From: Acidovorax benzenivorans
GTDB lineage: Bacteria > Pseudomonadota > Gammaproteobacteria > Burkholderiales > Burkholderiaceae_C
NCBI RefSeq assembly: GCF_028680575.1
Contig: NZ_JAPCKI010000007.1
Location: 124,001 to 188,000 of the forward strand
Reading direction: 5' to 3'
Length of the DNA stretch: 64,000 nt
Positions 23,638-31,626 of this stretch are shown here, one piece after another. The notes beneath the pieces are model-generated. The model had not been told where the DNA came from, did not search any database, and was given only the letters and a program-made list of their open reading frames with translations. The position numbers and the translations under genes are program-made. Positions within the stretch are counted from its first letter, which is position 1. Every line of letters begins with the position of its first letter.

Positions 23638-25936
23638 TTATCTTTAGTTCCGCCATGTAGCTGCGCTGTGGGTAGGGGTGGAAGTTCCAGAACTGGTAGT
23701 TGTTGAGGTTGTCGATGCCGACTGCAGCGCTCACCTGCTTGGTGATCTGGTAGCGCACGCGCACGTCGGTGGTGAAGTAGCGGCTGGCGCCCTGGTAGGC
23801 AAAACCGTTCACATCGGTGTTGTCCAGCGTGCTGTACTGCTTGCCGCTGTAGCGTGCGCCCAGGGTGTATGACCACTTGTCGTCAGGCCGGTACGTGGCC
23901 ACGGCGCTGGCGCGCCACTCGGGGATGCGCGGCTGCCATTTGCCCACGCTGGCGGGGAACTTGTCGTTCTTCGTGATCTTGGAATCCGTCCAGGTCAGGC
24001 TGCAGCCCAAATCCAGTCCACGCACAAAAACGTTGGTGGCCTGGTAAGCCAGCTCGATGCCCTTGGTGCGGATCGCATCCACGTTCTGCACGTTGGTCAC
24101 ATTGGGGGTGACGAGCACATTGGTCTGCGAGTACAGCGCGTCTTTGGTGCGCTCAAAGAAGGCCGTGAGGCGCAGCAGCCCGTTGCCCATGTCCCGCTCG
24201 GCGGTCAGCTCGGTGGTCCAGCTCTTCTCGGGTTTCAGATTGGGGTCGTTGTTGATGAGCGTGCCACTGCCGTTGATGCCACCCTGGTACAGCTCGGCCA
24301 CGGTGGGCATGCGCACGGCGCGGCCGGTGGAGGCCTTGAGCACCCACAGGTCGCTGGCCTGGTAGGCCACGGCAGCCTTGGGCGAGACGTAGGTTTCGTT
24401 GCGTTCGGGGTGGTTCACCGTGGTGGTGGCGTTGCCGGTCTGGCCGTTGCTGGCGCTCCAGCGTTCGGCGCGGGCGCCCAGCACTGCCTTCCATAGGGGC
24501 GCGATCTTCCAGGTGTCTTGCGCCCACAGACCCAGCAGTTGGGTGTCACCGTTGAAGGCCTGGTTGCGGGCACCTGCTGCGCCGTTGATCCAGTTCGTCG
24601 TGGCGTTCTCCACGGTGCGCAGCTGGTAGCTGTCGCGCTGCAGGCCAAAGTCCACAATGTGCGCGCCCTGCAACCCATCGGGCCGCCAGGTGCCTTTGGC
24701 GGCCAGGGTGTTCCAGCCCGTGCCCTTGCTGTTGACGATGCGGCCTACGCCACCATTCAAAGCGGCAGGCAGCGCCACGGTGGCGGCACGCAGGGTGTCG
24801 GTCTGGTAGTCATACAGGCTGGCTGCCACCTCCCAGTCGAACGTGCCTTGGGTGCGGCTCTTGACCGACAGGCCGTGCATGAAATGCGTGAGGTCTTCGT
24901 TGGAAACATTGAAGTCCGTAGGCGCGAGCGCAAACGAGCGACCATTGATGTTGACCGTGCCGCTGTACACCGCGTTGCCATTGGCATCGCGCAGGTAGCT
25001 GGTGGGCCGCCCTTCAGATTCGTTGTGCCACCAGCCAAAGGTGTAGGCGGCCCGCACGGTGGGCGAGAAGTCGTAGGCGATCTTGGCCTTGATGTGGTCT
25101 TGCTGCGTGTGGTACTGCGTAGCCGTGCCCAGCAAGTACCAAGGCTGGTTGCTGCGGTTGTTGCCCAGCACGGCGCCCGATACCGGCGTCCCCGCATTGC
25201 CCACGGTACCTGCAGACGCGAGGCGCGTGGGGAAGGTGAGCGGCTGGCCTTCGTTGTCGGTCTTGTTGAAGTTGAGGAACCACGACCAGTCACCGTTCTT
25301 ATTACCCACTGAGGCGCTGACCTGCTTGCCCCCGTAGGTGCCGTTGGTGTTGTACAGGTCAAAGGGCTGGTGCTGATAGCTGACCTGCCCGTGGGCCTCA
25401 AACTTTGTCGGCATGCGGGTGACGTAGTCCACCACCGCGCCCACCGAGTTGCCTGCATAGGCGGCAGAGAATGGGCCGTAGAGCACGTCCACCCGCTCGA
25501 TCTCCTCGGGCGTGACCAGCATCCAGCGTGGCGCATTGGTGGGGCCGTTGCCCAGGTAGTTGCTCAGCAAAATGCCGTCGGCAAACACCATGGACCGCGC
25601 CGGGTTGCCCGTGCCCGAGGCGCGGGTGGACAGCACGGCGTGGTTGTAGTCGCCGATGTAGCGCTTGCGCACCAGCAGGCTGGGCAGGTACTTGAGGGCG
25701 TCTTCGCTGTCGGTCGCGTTGATCGAATGCTCGATCTGCTCGCGCGTCACGCCCTCGATGGTGGTGGGGATCTGCGTGGGCAGCGAGGTGGGCTGGCCGC
25801 CGGTGATGGTGACCACGCCCAGCTCCTTGACGGGGGCGTTGGCACTGTCGGCGGTCTGGGCGAACGCGGAAACACCCGCGCAGAGTGCGAGGGGAAAGGC
25901 ACTGGCCACGGCCAGCGCCATGCGGCTTTTGCGCAT
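23630..25936 (-). CDS. TonB-dependent outer-membrane receptor, probable copper uptake
   Basis: 768-residue outer-membrane receptor. A signal peptide (to AFA-QTADS) is followed by a TonB box-like segment (ELGVVTITG), a plug domain (about 50-170, IERVDVLYGPFSAAYAGNSVGAVV) and a 22-strand barrel ending in an amphipathic strand and terminal ITP. The context is a copper cluster (DUF2946 upstream; YcnI and PCu(A)C downstream), so copper uptake similar to OprC/NosA is the best inference; a siderophore ligand cannot be excluded. Its stop codon lies inside repeat family B, and a family A repeat separates it from the DUF2946 gene. Confidence 0.9.
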   Translation of the reverse strand: MRKSRMALAVASAFPLALCAGVSAFAQTADSANAPVKELGVVTITGGQPTSLPTQIPTTIEGVTREQIEHSINATDSEDALKYLPSLLVRKRYIGDYNHAVLSTRASGTGNPARSMVFADGILLSNYLGNGPTNAPRWMLVTPEEIERVDVLYGPFSAAYAGNSVGAVVDYVTRMPTKFEAHGQVSYQHQPFDLYNTNGTYGGKQVSASVGNKNGDWSWFLNFNKTDNEGQPLTFPTRLASAGTVGNAGTPVSGAVLGNNRSNQPWYLLGTATQYHTQQDHIKAKIAYDFSPTVRAAYTFGWWHNESEGRPTSYLRDANGNAVYSGTVNINGRSFALAPTDFNVSNEDLTHFMHGLSVKSRTQGTFDWEVAASLYDYQTDTLRAATVALPAALNGGVGRIVNSKGTGWNTLAAKGTWRPDGLQGAHIVDFGLQRDSYQLRTVENATTNWINGAAGARNQAFNGDTQLLGLWAQDTWKIAPLWKAVLGARAERWSASNGQTGNATTTVNHPERNETYVSPKAAVAYQASDLWVLKASTGRAVRMPTVAELYQGGINGSGTLINNDPNLKPEKSWTTELTAERDMGNGLLRLTAFFERTKDALYSQTNVLVTPNVTNVQNVDAIRTKGIELAYQATNVFVRGLDLGCSLTWTDSKITKNDKFPASVGKWQPRIPEWRASAVATYRPDDKWSYTLGARYSGKQYSTLDNTDVNGFAYQGASRYFTTDVRVRYQITKQVSAAVGIDNLNNYQFWNFHPYPQRSYMAELKITP

Positions 25937-25954
25937 GGGAACTCCTGAATTTCA

Positions 25955-26016
25955 AGCCAAATAGGCTGCTAGCGCTTATCCATCAAGCGCGAACAGCTAT
26001 CAAATAAATAGCAAAA
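25955..26016 (+). repeat. Dispersed repeat family A, copy 3
   Basis: Core AGCGCTTATCCATCAAGCGC (25971-25990), the consensus form, followed by the hairpin GCTATCAAATAAATAGC (25996-26012). It fills the gap between the DUF2946 and TonB-receptor genes and is transcribed within that cluster from the opposite strand. Confidence 0.8.
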
Positions 26017-26382
26017 TCAGGAGAACGCAGGGGGCCCGCGCGGCGGCAGCGGCGCGGCGGTGCGCGCAGCAATGTGCGCGGCGGGGATGGGGCGCAGAGC
26101 ATGCGCCAGGGGGTGGACCACAGGCAGCTGGGCCTGCGATGCGGGAGGGGGAGCGCCCACATGCGCGCACAGCGGGCAATCCAGCGTGTGGCTGGACAGC
26201 TCCTTGGCGCCGTCGTCGCTCTTGACCAGCACCTTGATGGCGCCCGAGCCCGAGCAGATCAGCTCCATCGCCTGCGGGTGTACCAGGGGCGACGCCACGG
26301 CCACCCCCATGGACAACACAAACCACGCCAGCACAAGGCGAGCGAGCCAGCGAAGGCTGCGGATGGTTTGCAGGGATGGCAT
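26017..26382 (-). CDS. DUF2946 family protein of the copper cluster
   Basis: 121-residue protein with one N-terminal hydrophobic segment (LARLVLAWFVLSMGVAVASP), probably a signal or anchor, and a CPLC motif (DCPLCAH, about residues 69-74), which with the upstream ELICSG cysteine is typical of DUF2946. These small proteins accompany copper TonB receptors and PCu(A)C genes in proteobacteria, and thiol metal binding is plausible. The Pro/Ala-rich C-terminus appears disordered. It is the first gene of the minus-strand copper cluster and divergent from a GST gene. Confidence 0.8.
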   Translation of the reverse strand: MPSLQTIRSLRWLARLVLAWFVLSMGVAVASPLVHPQAMELICSGSGAIKVLVKSDDGAKELSSHTLDCPLCAHVGAPPPASQAQLPVVHPLAHALRPIPAAHIAARTAAPLPPRGPPAFS

Positions 26383-26505
26383 AGCTGCGGATTGTAGGGG
26401 GCCTAGGTGCGCGCTCCTTGACCGGGGTCATCTGCGCGACGGACTGCGCCCCCGCCCGCACCTAGGATGCGTGCTGCTTTTACCCCCCACATTGGAGACA
26501 TCACC

Positions 26506-27153
26506 ATGCTGACACTCTGCGGCTTTTCAGCCAGCAACTACTACAACAAGGTCAAACTCGCTCTGCTCGAAAAAGGCCTGCCCTTCACCGAAGAACTGGC
26601 CTGGGTGGGCGAGACCGACCGCAGCGCCAGCCCGCTGGGCAAGGTGCCCTACCTGCGCACGCCGCAAGGGGCGCTGTGCGAATCGGCCGTGATCGCCGAC
26701 TACATCGAGGCGGCCCACACCGAGCCCGCGCTGATCCCCGCCGACCCCTACCAGGCCGCCAAGGTGCGCGAGCTGATCACCTTTCTGGAACTGCATCTGG
26801 AGCTGGTGGCGCGCAACCTGTACCCGCAGGCGTTCTTTGGCGGCACGGTGAGCGAAACCGCCAAGGAAAAGGTGGGCGCGCAACTGGAGAAGAACATCGC
26901 CGCTTTCGGCCAATTGGCCCAATTCAGCCCCTACGTGGGTGGCGACACCTTCACGATGGCCGACTGCACGGCCATCGTGCACCTGCCGCTGGTCAGCTCG
27001 GCCACCAAGATCATCTATGGCCGCGACTATCTGGCCGACCTGCCCGTGCGCGAGTACCTGGCCCGCATGGCCGAGCGCCCCCATGTGCAGCGCGTGAACG
27101 CCGATCGCAAGACCAACACCGCAGAGATGCTCGCCCGCCCGCCCAAGCGCTGA
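26506..27153 (+). CDS. Glutathione S-transferase family protein
   Basis: 215-residue cytosolic GST. A thioredoxin-like N-terminal domain (about 1-78) contains LCGFSASNYYNKVKLALLEKG, the GKVPYL cis-proline loop and ESAVIADYIE for glutathione binding. An all-helical C-terminal domain follows (about 85-200, FTMADCTAIVHLP). It conjugates or reduces substrates with glutathione; the specific substrate is unknown. The ATG at 26506 follows GGAG by about 9 bp, and an earlier in-frame start would include unconserved residues. Confidence 0.9.
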   Translation: MLTLCGFSASNYYNKVKLALLEKGLPFTEELAWVGETDRSASPLGKVPYLRTPQGALCESAVIADYIEAAHTEPALIPADPYQAAKVRELITFLELHLELVARNLYPQAFFGGTVSETAKEKVGAQLEKNIAAFGQLAQFSPYVGGDTFTMADCTAIVHLPLVSSATKIIYGRDYLADLPVREYLARMAERPHVQRVNADRKTNTAEMLARPPKR

Positions 27154-27268
27154 GCCCTCCCAGGATAGGTAGCGGGCACACCGCACGCCATCCCTTGACC
27201 CTGGTCAACCCAGGGCATCGCGCGCAGGCGCACCATGCAGGTATCCGATCACCCCGAGGAGACCCCGC

Positions 27269-27640
27269 ATGGACAAGACCCAAGCCGCACCGTTCCGCCA
27301 GCAGTTGCTGGCCCAGCAATCCGAGCTGCGGGCACAACTGGCCGCACAGCGCGGTGGTGTCATCGGCCGCGCCGAGGCCGCCGCCGACCACTTCGGACGG
27401 CCCGAAGACCCGCGCGCCCAGGTCGCCACCGAGCGTGAGTTGGAATTCGCCCTCGACGAACGCGAGACCGCGCACCTGGCGGCCGTCGAAGCCGCCCTGG
27501 CCCGCATCGAAGCGGGCACTTATGGCGAGTGCATGGACTGTGGCACCCACATCACCGCAGCGCGCCTACACGCTACCCCCGAGGCTGCACGCTGCGTGCA
27601 CTGCCAGGAAAAGGTCGAGCACCACCGGCGGGCTGCGTGA
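27269..27640 (+). CDS. DksA/TraR-type C4 zinc-finger protein
   Basis: 123-residue protein with an N-terminal helical hairpin (about 5-80) and a C-terminal C4 zinc finger: CMDCGTHITAARLH with two further cysteines in CVHC (C-x2-C ... C-x2-C, spaced 17 as in DksA). DksA-type proteins bind the RNA polymerase secondary channel and modulate rRNA and stress promoters, some only with ppGpp. It is shorter than true DksA (about 150) and lacks its acidic DxxDxA tip as far as I can see, so it is best treated as a DksA-like paralogue. The next gene is baeRF-like. Confidence 0.85.
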   Translation: MDKTQAAPFRQQLLAQQSELRAQLAAQRGGVIGRAEAAADHFGRPEDPRAQVATERELEFALDERETAHLAAVEAALARIEAGTYGECMDCGTHITAARLHATPEAARCVHCQEKVEHHRRAA

Positions 27641-27704
27641 GCAGGTTCGCGCATTCAGTCCACTTCTCTTCCCGTTTTTGTCACTACTTCAAGAAAGCCG
27701 ATTC

Positions 27705-28079
27705 ATGAGCACTTTTCACGCCGTTGTCTGGATGGACCAATCCGAAGCCCATGTGGTGATGTTCGACCGCGAACACGCCGAAGCCCAGCGCATCAAGTCG
27801 CGCAGCCACCACAAGCACCAGGGCAAGGCCGACGACCTCACACCGTTTTTTGCCGACGTGGCCCAGGCTCTGGCCCACACCCGCGAGGTGCTGCTGGCCG
27901 GTCCGGGCCTGGTGCGCAACCAGTTCCGCGACTGGACGGCCAAGCACCATGCCGCCGTGGCGGGCGTGGTGGTCGACTCCGTAGCGGCCGACCACCCGAC
28001 CGACGCCCAGCTGGTGGCCATGGCGCGCCAGTATTTCAAGAAGTTTGACAACATGGCGGCCGATCCATCGGTCGTCTGA
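27705..28079 (+). CDS. baeRF-like translational-machinery protein
   Basis: 124-residue soluble protein opening MSTFHAVVWMDQSEAHVVMF, which I recognise as a small family often labelled translational machinery protein and related to bacterial archaeo-eukaryotic release-factor (baeRF) domains. It has a basic His/Lys stretch (SRSHHKHQGK) and AGPGLVRNQFRDWTAKHH, reminiscent of eRF1 domain 2. Function unverified; a role in ribosome rescue or hibernation is only suggested by family. A long open frame starting at 26676 includes this gene but its first part is a shadow, so the ATG at 27705 is used. Confidence 0.7.
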   Translation: MSTFHAVVWMDQSEAHVVMFDREHAEAQRIKSRSHHKHQGKADDLTPFFADVAQALAHTREVLLAGPGLVRNQFRDWTAKHHAAVAGVVVDSVAADHPTDAQLVAMARQYFKKFDNMAADPSVV

Positions 28080-28130
28080 CATCCCCCAGGCGGTATCCCC
28101 CGCGTGGCCCTGGCTGCTATCCTTTGCGGG

Positions 28131-28544
28131 ATGCGCAGCCTCTTTCACCTCGCTTTTCACGTCACCGACCTGGATGCCGCCCGCCGCTTTTACGGCGGTG
28201 TGCTGGGCTGCCAGGAAGGCCGAAGCACCGACACCTGGGTGGACTTCGATTTTTTTGGCCACCAGATCTCGTTGCACCTGGGCACCCCGTTTGCCAGCGC
28301 CCGCACCGGGCATGTGGGCGACCACCTGGTGCCCATGCCGCACTTCGGAGCCATTCTGGAACTGCCCGACTGGCACGCACTGGCCGCGCGGCTCAAAGCC
28401 GCCGACACCGCCTTTGTACTAGCACCACAAGTGCGTTTTGAAGGCCAGCCCGGCGAGCAGTGGACGATGTTCTTCCACGACCCCAGTGGCAATCCGATCG
28501 AGATCAAGGGCTTTCGCTCTCTGGACACGGTGTACGCAGCGTGA
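28131..28544 (+). CDS. VOC-family (glyoxalase/dioxygenase fold) protein
   Basis: 137 residues with the vicinal-oxygen-chelate fold of two beta-alpha-beta-beta-beta units: LFHLAFHVTDLDAARRFYGG at the start and FFHDPSGNPIEIKGF at the end, both typical. Likely metal ligands are H8 or H11 in the first unit and the Glu of NPIEIK in the last. Such proteins isomerise, oxygenate or bind small molecules; the substrate is not inferable. The ATG at 28131 is chosen by fold start. Its TGA overlaps the GTG start of the following marC gene. Confidence 0.88.
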   Translation: MRSLFHLAFHVTDLDAARRFYGGVLGCQEGRSTDTWVDFDFFGHQISLHLGTPFASARTGHVGDHLVPMPHFGAILELPDWHALAARLKAADTAFVLAPQVRFEGQPGEQWTMFFHDPSGNPIEIKGFRSLDTVYAA

Positions 28545-29134
28545 GCTACACCTTCGCGTCCGCCACCATCCTGCTTTTGCTGATCACCGATCCGCTGGGC
28601 AACATCCCCATCTTCGCCAACGCCCTCCGTGGCGTGCCCCCTGAGCGCAGGGCGCGGGTGATCCTGCGCGAGGTGTTGATCGCGTTTGCGCTGCTGCTGG
28701 TGTTCCTGTTCTTCGGCGCAGAGTTTCTGCGGGTGATGAATCTGAGCGATCTGTCGCTACAGATTGCAGGCGCGGTGGTGTTGTTTTTGATCGCGCTGCG
28801 CATGATCTTTCCCTCGGCGGACGGACCGCAGGCGGAGCTGCCGGGCGAGCCATTGATCGTGCCGCTCGCCATTCCGGCGCTGGCCGGCCCCTCGGCACTG
28901 GCCACCGTCATGCTGCTGGTGGCCCAGGCGCCGGAACGCCGCTGGGAATGGGTGGGCGCACTGTGCGTCACCATGGCTGTGTGCGCCGTGGTGCTGCTGA
29001 TGGCCGAACGCATCCAGCGCCTGGTGGGCGAACGCGTGGTGATGGCATTTGAACGCCTGATGGGCCTGATCCTGGTCGCCATCTCGGTGGAGATGCTGAT
29101 CCGGGGGATCAAGCAGCTGGCGCACCAGTTGTAG
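28541..29134 (+). CDS. MarC-family membrane protein
   Basis: 197-residue integral membrane protein of the MarC/UPF0056 family with six predicted helices. The diagnostic TDPLGNIPIFANAL is at the start, and PLAIPALAGPSALATVMLL precedes the fourth helix. Despite the name, a role in multiple antibiotic resistance was not upheld; function unknown. The start is a GTG at 28541 overlapping the VOC stop codon (GTGA), implying coupling. The hydrophobic character begins at once (SYTFASATILLLLI), supporting this start. Confidence 0.88.
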   Translation: MSYTFASATILLLLITDPLGNIPIFANALRGVPPERRARVILREVLIAFALLLVFLFFGAEFLRVMNLSDLSLQIAGAVVLFLIALRMIFPSADGPQAELPGEPLIVPLAIPALAGPSALATVMLLVAQAPERRWEWVGALCVTMAVCAVVLLMAERIQRLVGERVVMAFERLMGLILVAISVEMLIRGIKQLAHQL

Positions 29135-29230
29135 GCACGAACAAAGGACTCAGGCCGCACGCCACGGCAATGGCATGCGGTGGCACCGTCGGCCAGCGCT
29201 CAGCCCCACCCCGCTACCGCGGCTACCGGT

Positions 29231-29779
29231 TCAGCGGCGCTGCAGGATCGGCATGGACCCCAGAGCAAACACCGAATTGGGCACATTGACCCGTGCCATC
29301 AGCGGGCGGGGCTTTGGCGCGAGAGGCAGCTTGGTCCGCGCAACGGGCGCCGTGTCTTCCACAACGGTGCCCTGCTCCAGCGCCTGAGTGACCAGATCCT
29401 GCAACGTCACCGACTGCAGGTATTCCATCACCCGGGAGTTGAAGCTGGTCCACAGCTCCCCCGTCATAGATTTGACCTGAGCAGCCTGGCTGGGCCCCAG
29501 ATTCTGCAGTTCGTCGGCCTTGAGGTTCTCCACCGCCAGGATGATTTCTGCCACCGATACCTGGTCTGCGCGCCGCGCCAGCGTGTAGCCACCGCCGGGC
29601 CCCCGAGTGCTGTCCACCAGGCCGGCACGGCGCAGGGCGCTGAACAGCTGTTCAAGGTAAGACAGAGAAATCCCCTGCCGCGCGCTGATGGTGGACAAGG
29701 GCACGGGCCGCATCTTCTGGCGCAGGGCCAGGTCGGTCATGGCGGACACCGCCAGCTGTCCTCGGGTCGTGATACGCAT
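29231..29779 (-). CDS. Rrf2/IscR-like regulator lacking the Fe-S cysteines
   Basis: 182-residue winged-helix regulator of the Rrf2 family. It has MRITTRGQLAVSAMTDLA, HTH ISLSYLEQLFSALRRAGLV and GPGGGYTLAR, all very like IscR. Strikingly, the protein has no cysteine at all: the region that holds the three Fe-S ligands in IscR reads LGPSQAAQVKSMTGELW. It therefore cannot bind a cluster as IscR does, and may bind DNA constitutively like apo-IscR or sense something else. No isc operon is nearby. The ATG at 29779 matches the family start; an in-frame start at 29845 adds unconserved residues. Confidence 0.88.
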   Translation of the reverse strand: MRITTRGQLAVSAMTDLALRQKMRPVPLSTISARQGISLSYLEQLFSALRRAGLVDSTRGPGGGYTLARRADQVSVAEIILAVENLKADELQNLGPSQAAQVKSMTGELWTSFNSRVMEYLQSVTLQDLVTQALEQGTVVEDTAPVARTKLPLAPKPRPLMARVNVPNSVFALGSMPILQRR

Positions 29780-29865
29780 CGTTGCTACTCCTTGCAAACA
29801 CAGGCAGCTCCAGGCCGGGGCGTAGATCGCCACGGAAGCCGCCAAACGTCAATGTAGAGAGATTC

Positions 29866-29920
29866 ACACTTCGCGTATATTCGTTTTATCGAGTTTTATT
29901 CTTCGATTTACTCGAAGTGT
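29866..29920 (+). promoter_or_regulatory. Inverted repeats in the NhaR-like promoter region
   Basis: CTTCGA (29901-29906) and TCGAAG (29912-29917) form a short palindrome of the LysR T-N11-A type 14 bp before the NhaR-like start. A larger pair, ACACTTCG (29866-29873) and CGAAGTGT (29913-29920), brackets the AT-rich gap. Probable operator of the downstream LysR-type gene. Confidence 0.5.
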
Positions 29921-29930
29921 TGAGGGCGCC

Positions 29931-30848
29931 ATGAATTTCAAGCACCTGCGTTATTTCTGGACGGTGGCCAAGGCTGGCGGCGTGATGCGTGCGGGTGAGC
30001 AGCTCAACACCACCCCGCAAACCCTGTCGGGCCAGATCAAGCAGTTGGAAGAATGGCTGGGCCACAACCTGTTCCGCAAGCGGGGGCGGGGCCTGGAGCT
30101 GACCAGCGAAGGCCGCATTGCCCTGGGGTATGCAGAGCAAATTTTTGCGCTGGGGGACGAACTGGAAAAGTCCATCCGGCTGGCGCGCGGGCAGGAGAAG
30201 CCGCTGGAGTTCCGGGTCGGCGTGGCCGACTCGATTGCCAAGTCTGTGGCCTACCACCTTCTGGAGCCCGCGCTGGGCATGGCCCCGCGCGTGCACATGA
30301 TCTGCCACGAAGGCAAGTTTCCCGAACTGATTGCGCAGCTGAGCCTGCATCGGCTGGACCTTGTGCTGGCCGACGAACCCGTGTCCAAAAAAATTGGCGT
30401 CAAGGCGTTCAACCACCCCTTGGGAACCAGCGGTATGAGTTTTCTGTGTGCTCCCGCATTGAGAGCTCAGCTGGAAGGACCGTTTCCACAATGCCTGCAC
30501 GGCGCCCCGATGCTGATTCAGGGACCTATGTCGTCCGTACGCCAGCAACTCGACCACTGGCTGAACAAGCACCACCTGCAGCCCCGTCTGGTTGGTGAGT
30601 TCGACGACAGCGCGCTGATGAACGCATTTGGCAGAGAAGGCCGCGGCATCTTCACATCCCCGTCCGTGCTCGATGAGGAGACGACCGCGCAGTTTGGGGT
30701 GGAGATCATTGGACGGTCCTCAGACCTGGTGGAGGAGTTTTTTGCGATCTCCATCGAAAGGCGGATCACACACCCCTGTGTGGTCGCCATCACCAAGGCC
30801 GCCAAGGCGGACCTGTTTGCGCACCGAATGAAGCCCGCCGTGGTGTGA
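29931..30848 (+). CDS. nhaR: LysR-family regulator, NhaR type
   Basis: 305 residues. The N-terminal HTH (MNFKHLRYFWTVAKAGGVMRAGEQL, TPQTLSGQIKQLEE) and KRGRGLELTSEG are close to E. coli NhaR, which activates nhaA in response to Na+; the effector domain (about 90-300) keeps FRVGVADSIAKS. NhaR in E. coli also controls biofilm genes. No nhaA is visible nearby, so the target is unknown. Divergent from the IscR-like gene, and preceded by GAGGG and the palindromes noted upstream. Confidence 0.85.
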   Translation: MNFKHLRYFWTVAKAGGVMRAGEQLNTTPQTLSGQIKQLEEWLGHNLFRKRGRGLELTSEGRIALGYAEQIFALGDELEKSIRLARGQEKPLEFRVGVADSIAKSVAYHLLEPALGMAPRVHMICHEGKFPELIAQLSLHRLDLVLADEPVSKKIGVKAFNHPLGTSGMSFLCAPALRAQLEGPFPQCLHGAPMLIQGPMSSVRQQLDHWLNKHHLQPRLVGEFDDSALMNAFGREGRGIFTSPSVLDEETTAQFGVEIIGRSSDLVEEFFAISIERRITHPCVVAITKAAKADLFAHRMKPAVV

Positions 30849-30925
30849 CACTGCCTTGCGCAGGACGAACCAATTGCCGCCGGGCAGGCCCGCCTCCCAC
30901 GGAGGATCAAGCACAATGCACAAAC

Positions 30926-30953
30926 AAAAAAGCCCACTAAAAAGTGGGCTTTT
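30926..30953. terminator. Intrinsic terminator between nhaR-like gene and tRNA-fMet
   Basis: AGCCCACT (30931-30938) and AGTGGGCT (30943-30950) form an 8-bp stem with an A4 loop. It is flanked by A5 on the left and T3 on the right, so it can work in both directions for the convergent nhaR-like and tRNA-fMet/rplQ transcripts. Confidence 0.85.
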
Positions 30954-30978
30954 CGCTTTAGCAAGTTTTGCTATGTTT

Positions 30979-31055
<77 letters not shown>

Positions 31056-31077
31056 GTAAGAAATAAATTATACCCTA

Positions 31078-31470
31078 TTATTCAGCTGCTGCCGAATTAT
31101 TTTCGGTTTCTGCAGCACGATCGACCAATTCGACCAGAGCCATGGGCGCATTGTCACCCACGCGGAAGCCCATCTTCAGAATACGGGTGTAGCCGCCAGG
31201 ACGCACCTTGAAACGGGGGCCCAGATCGTTGAACAGCTTGGTCACGCTGTCACGGTCGCGCAGGCGATTGAATGCCAGGCGGCGGTTGGCGACGGAATCT
31301 TCCTTGGCCAGGGTGATCATGGGCTCGATCACGCGGCGCAGTTCCTTGGCCTTAGGAACCGTGGTCTTGATGACTTCATGCTCGATGAGCGAGTTCATCA
31401 TGTTCTGCAGCATCGCGAGGCGGTGCGAGCTGGTGCGGTTGAGTTTGCGGAGGCCGTGTCCGTGGCGCAT
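31078..31470 (-). CDS. rplQ: 50S ribosomal protein L17
   Basis: 130-residue L17 with the near-invariant opening [20 protein letters not shown] and [15 protein letters not shown]. Last protein gene of the alpha operon, but separated from rpoA by a 156-bp gap that holds two strong intrinsic terminators, so its expression relative to rpoA may be partly uncoupled. The Ala/Glu-rich C-terminal tail is short. Confidence 0.98.
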   Translation of the reverse strand: MRHGHGLRKLNRTSSHRLAMLQNMMNSLIEHEVIKTTVPKAKELRRVIEPMITLAKEDSVANRRLAFNRLRDRDSVTKLFNDLGPRFKVRPGGYTRILKMGFRVGDNAPMALVELVDRAAETENNSAAAE

Positions 31471-31554
31471 GGTGCTTTCCTTCTACTGTCTATGTAATTA
31501 GATCGGGCAGCCGTATCAGGTACTACTCGAGGCACTGTCCCCCACAACAGGGAA

Positions 31555-31580
31555 CAAAAAAGTCCCCCTTGCGGAGGACT
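31555..31580 (-). terminator. Intrinsic terminator 2 between rpoA and rplQ
   Basis: On the minus strand AGTCCTCC-GCAA-GGGGGACT forms an 8-bp stem closed by a GCAA tetraloop, followed by a run of U (complement of A at 31556-31561). Textbook rho-independent terminator placed inside the alpha operon. Confidence 0.85.
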
Positions 31581-31581
31581 G

Positions 31582-31611
31582 AAAAATGGGTCCCCTTTTC
31601 GGGGAGCCCAT
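31582..31611 (-). terminator. Intrinsic terminator 1 between rpoA and rplQ
   Basis: On the minus strand ATGGG pairs with CCCAT and TCCCC with GGGGA around a GAAAA loop, with one bulged C, followed by TTTTT (complement of 31582-31586). It is the rpoA-proximal member of a tandem terminator pair. Confidence 0.85.
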
Positions 31612-31626
31612 GATTATAACGTTTGC

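Noticed and set aside
26676-28079. 467-codon frame read as one gene over GST, DksA-like and baeRF-like
   Set aside because: Its first 343 codons overlap two clear genes in other frames; only the last 124 codons look like a real protein.
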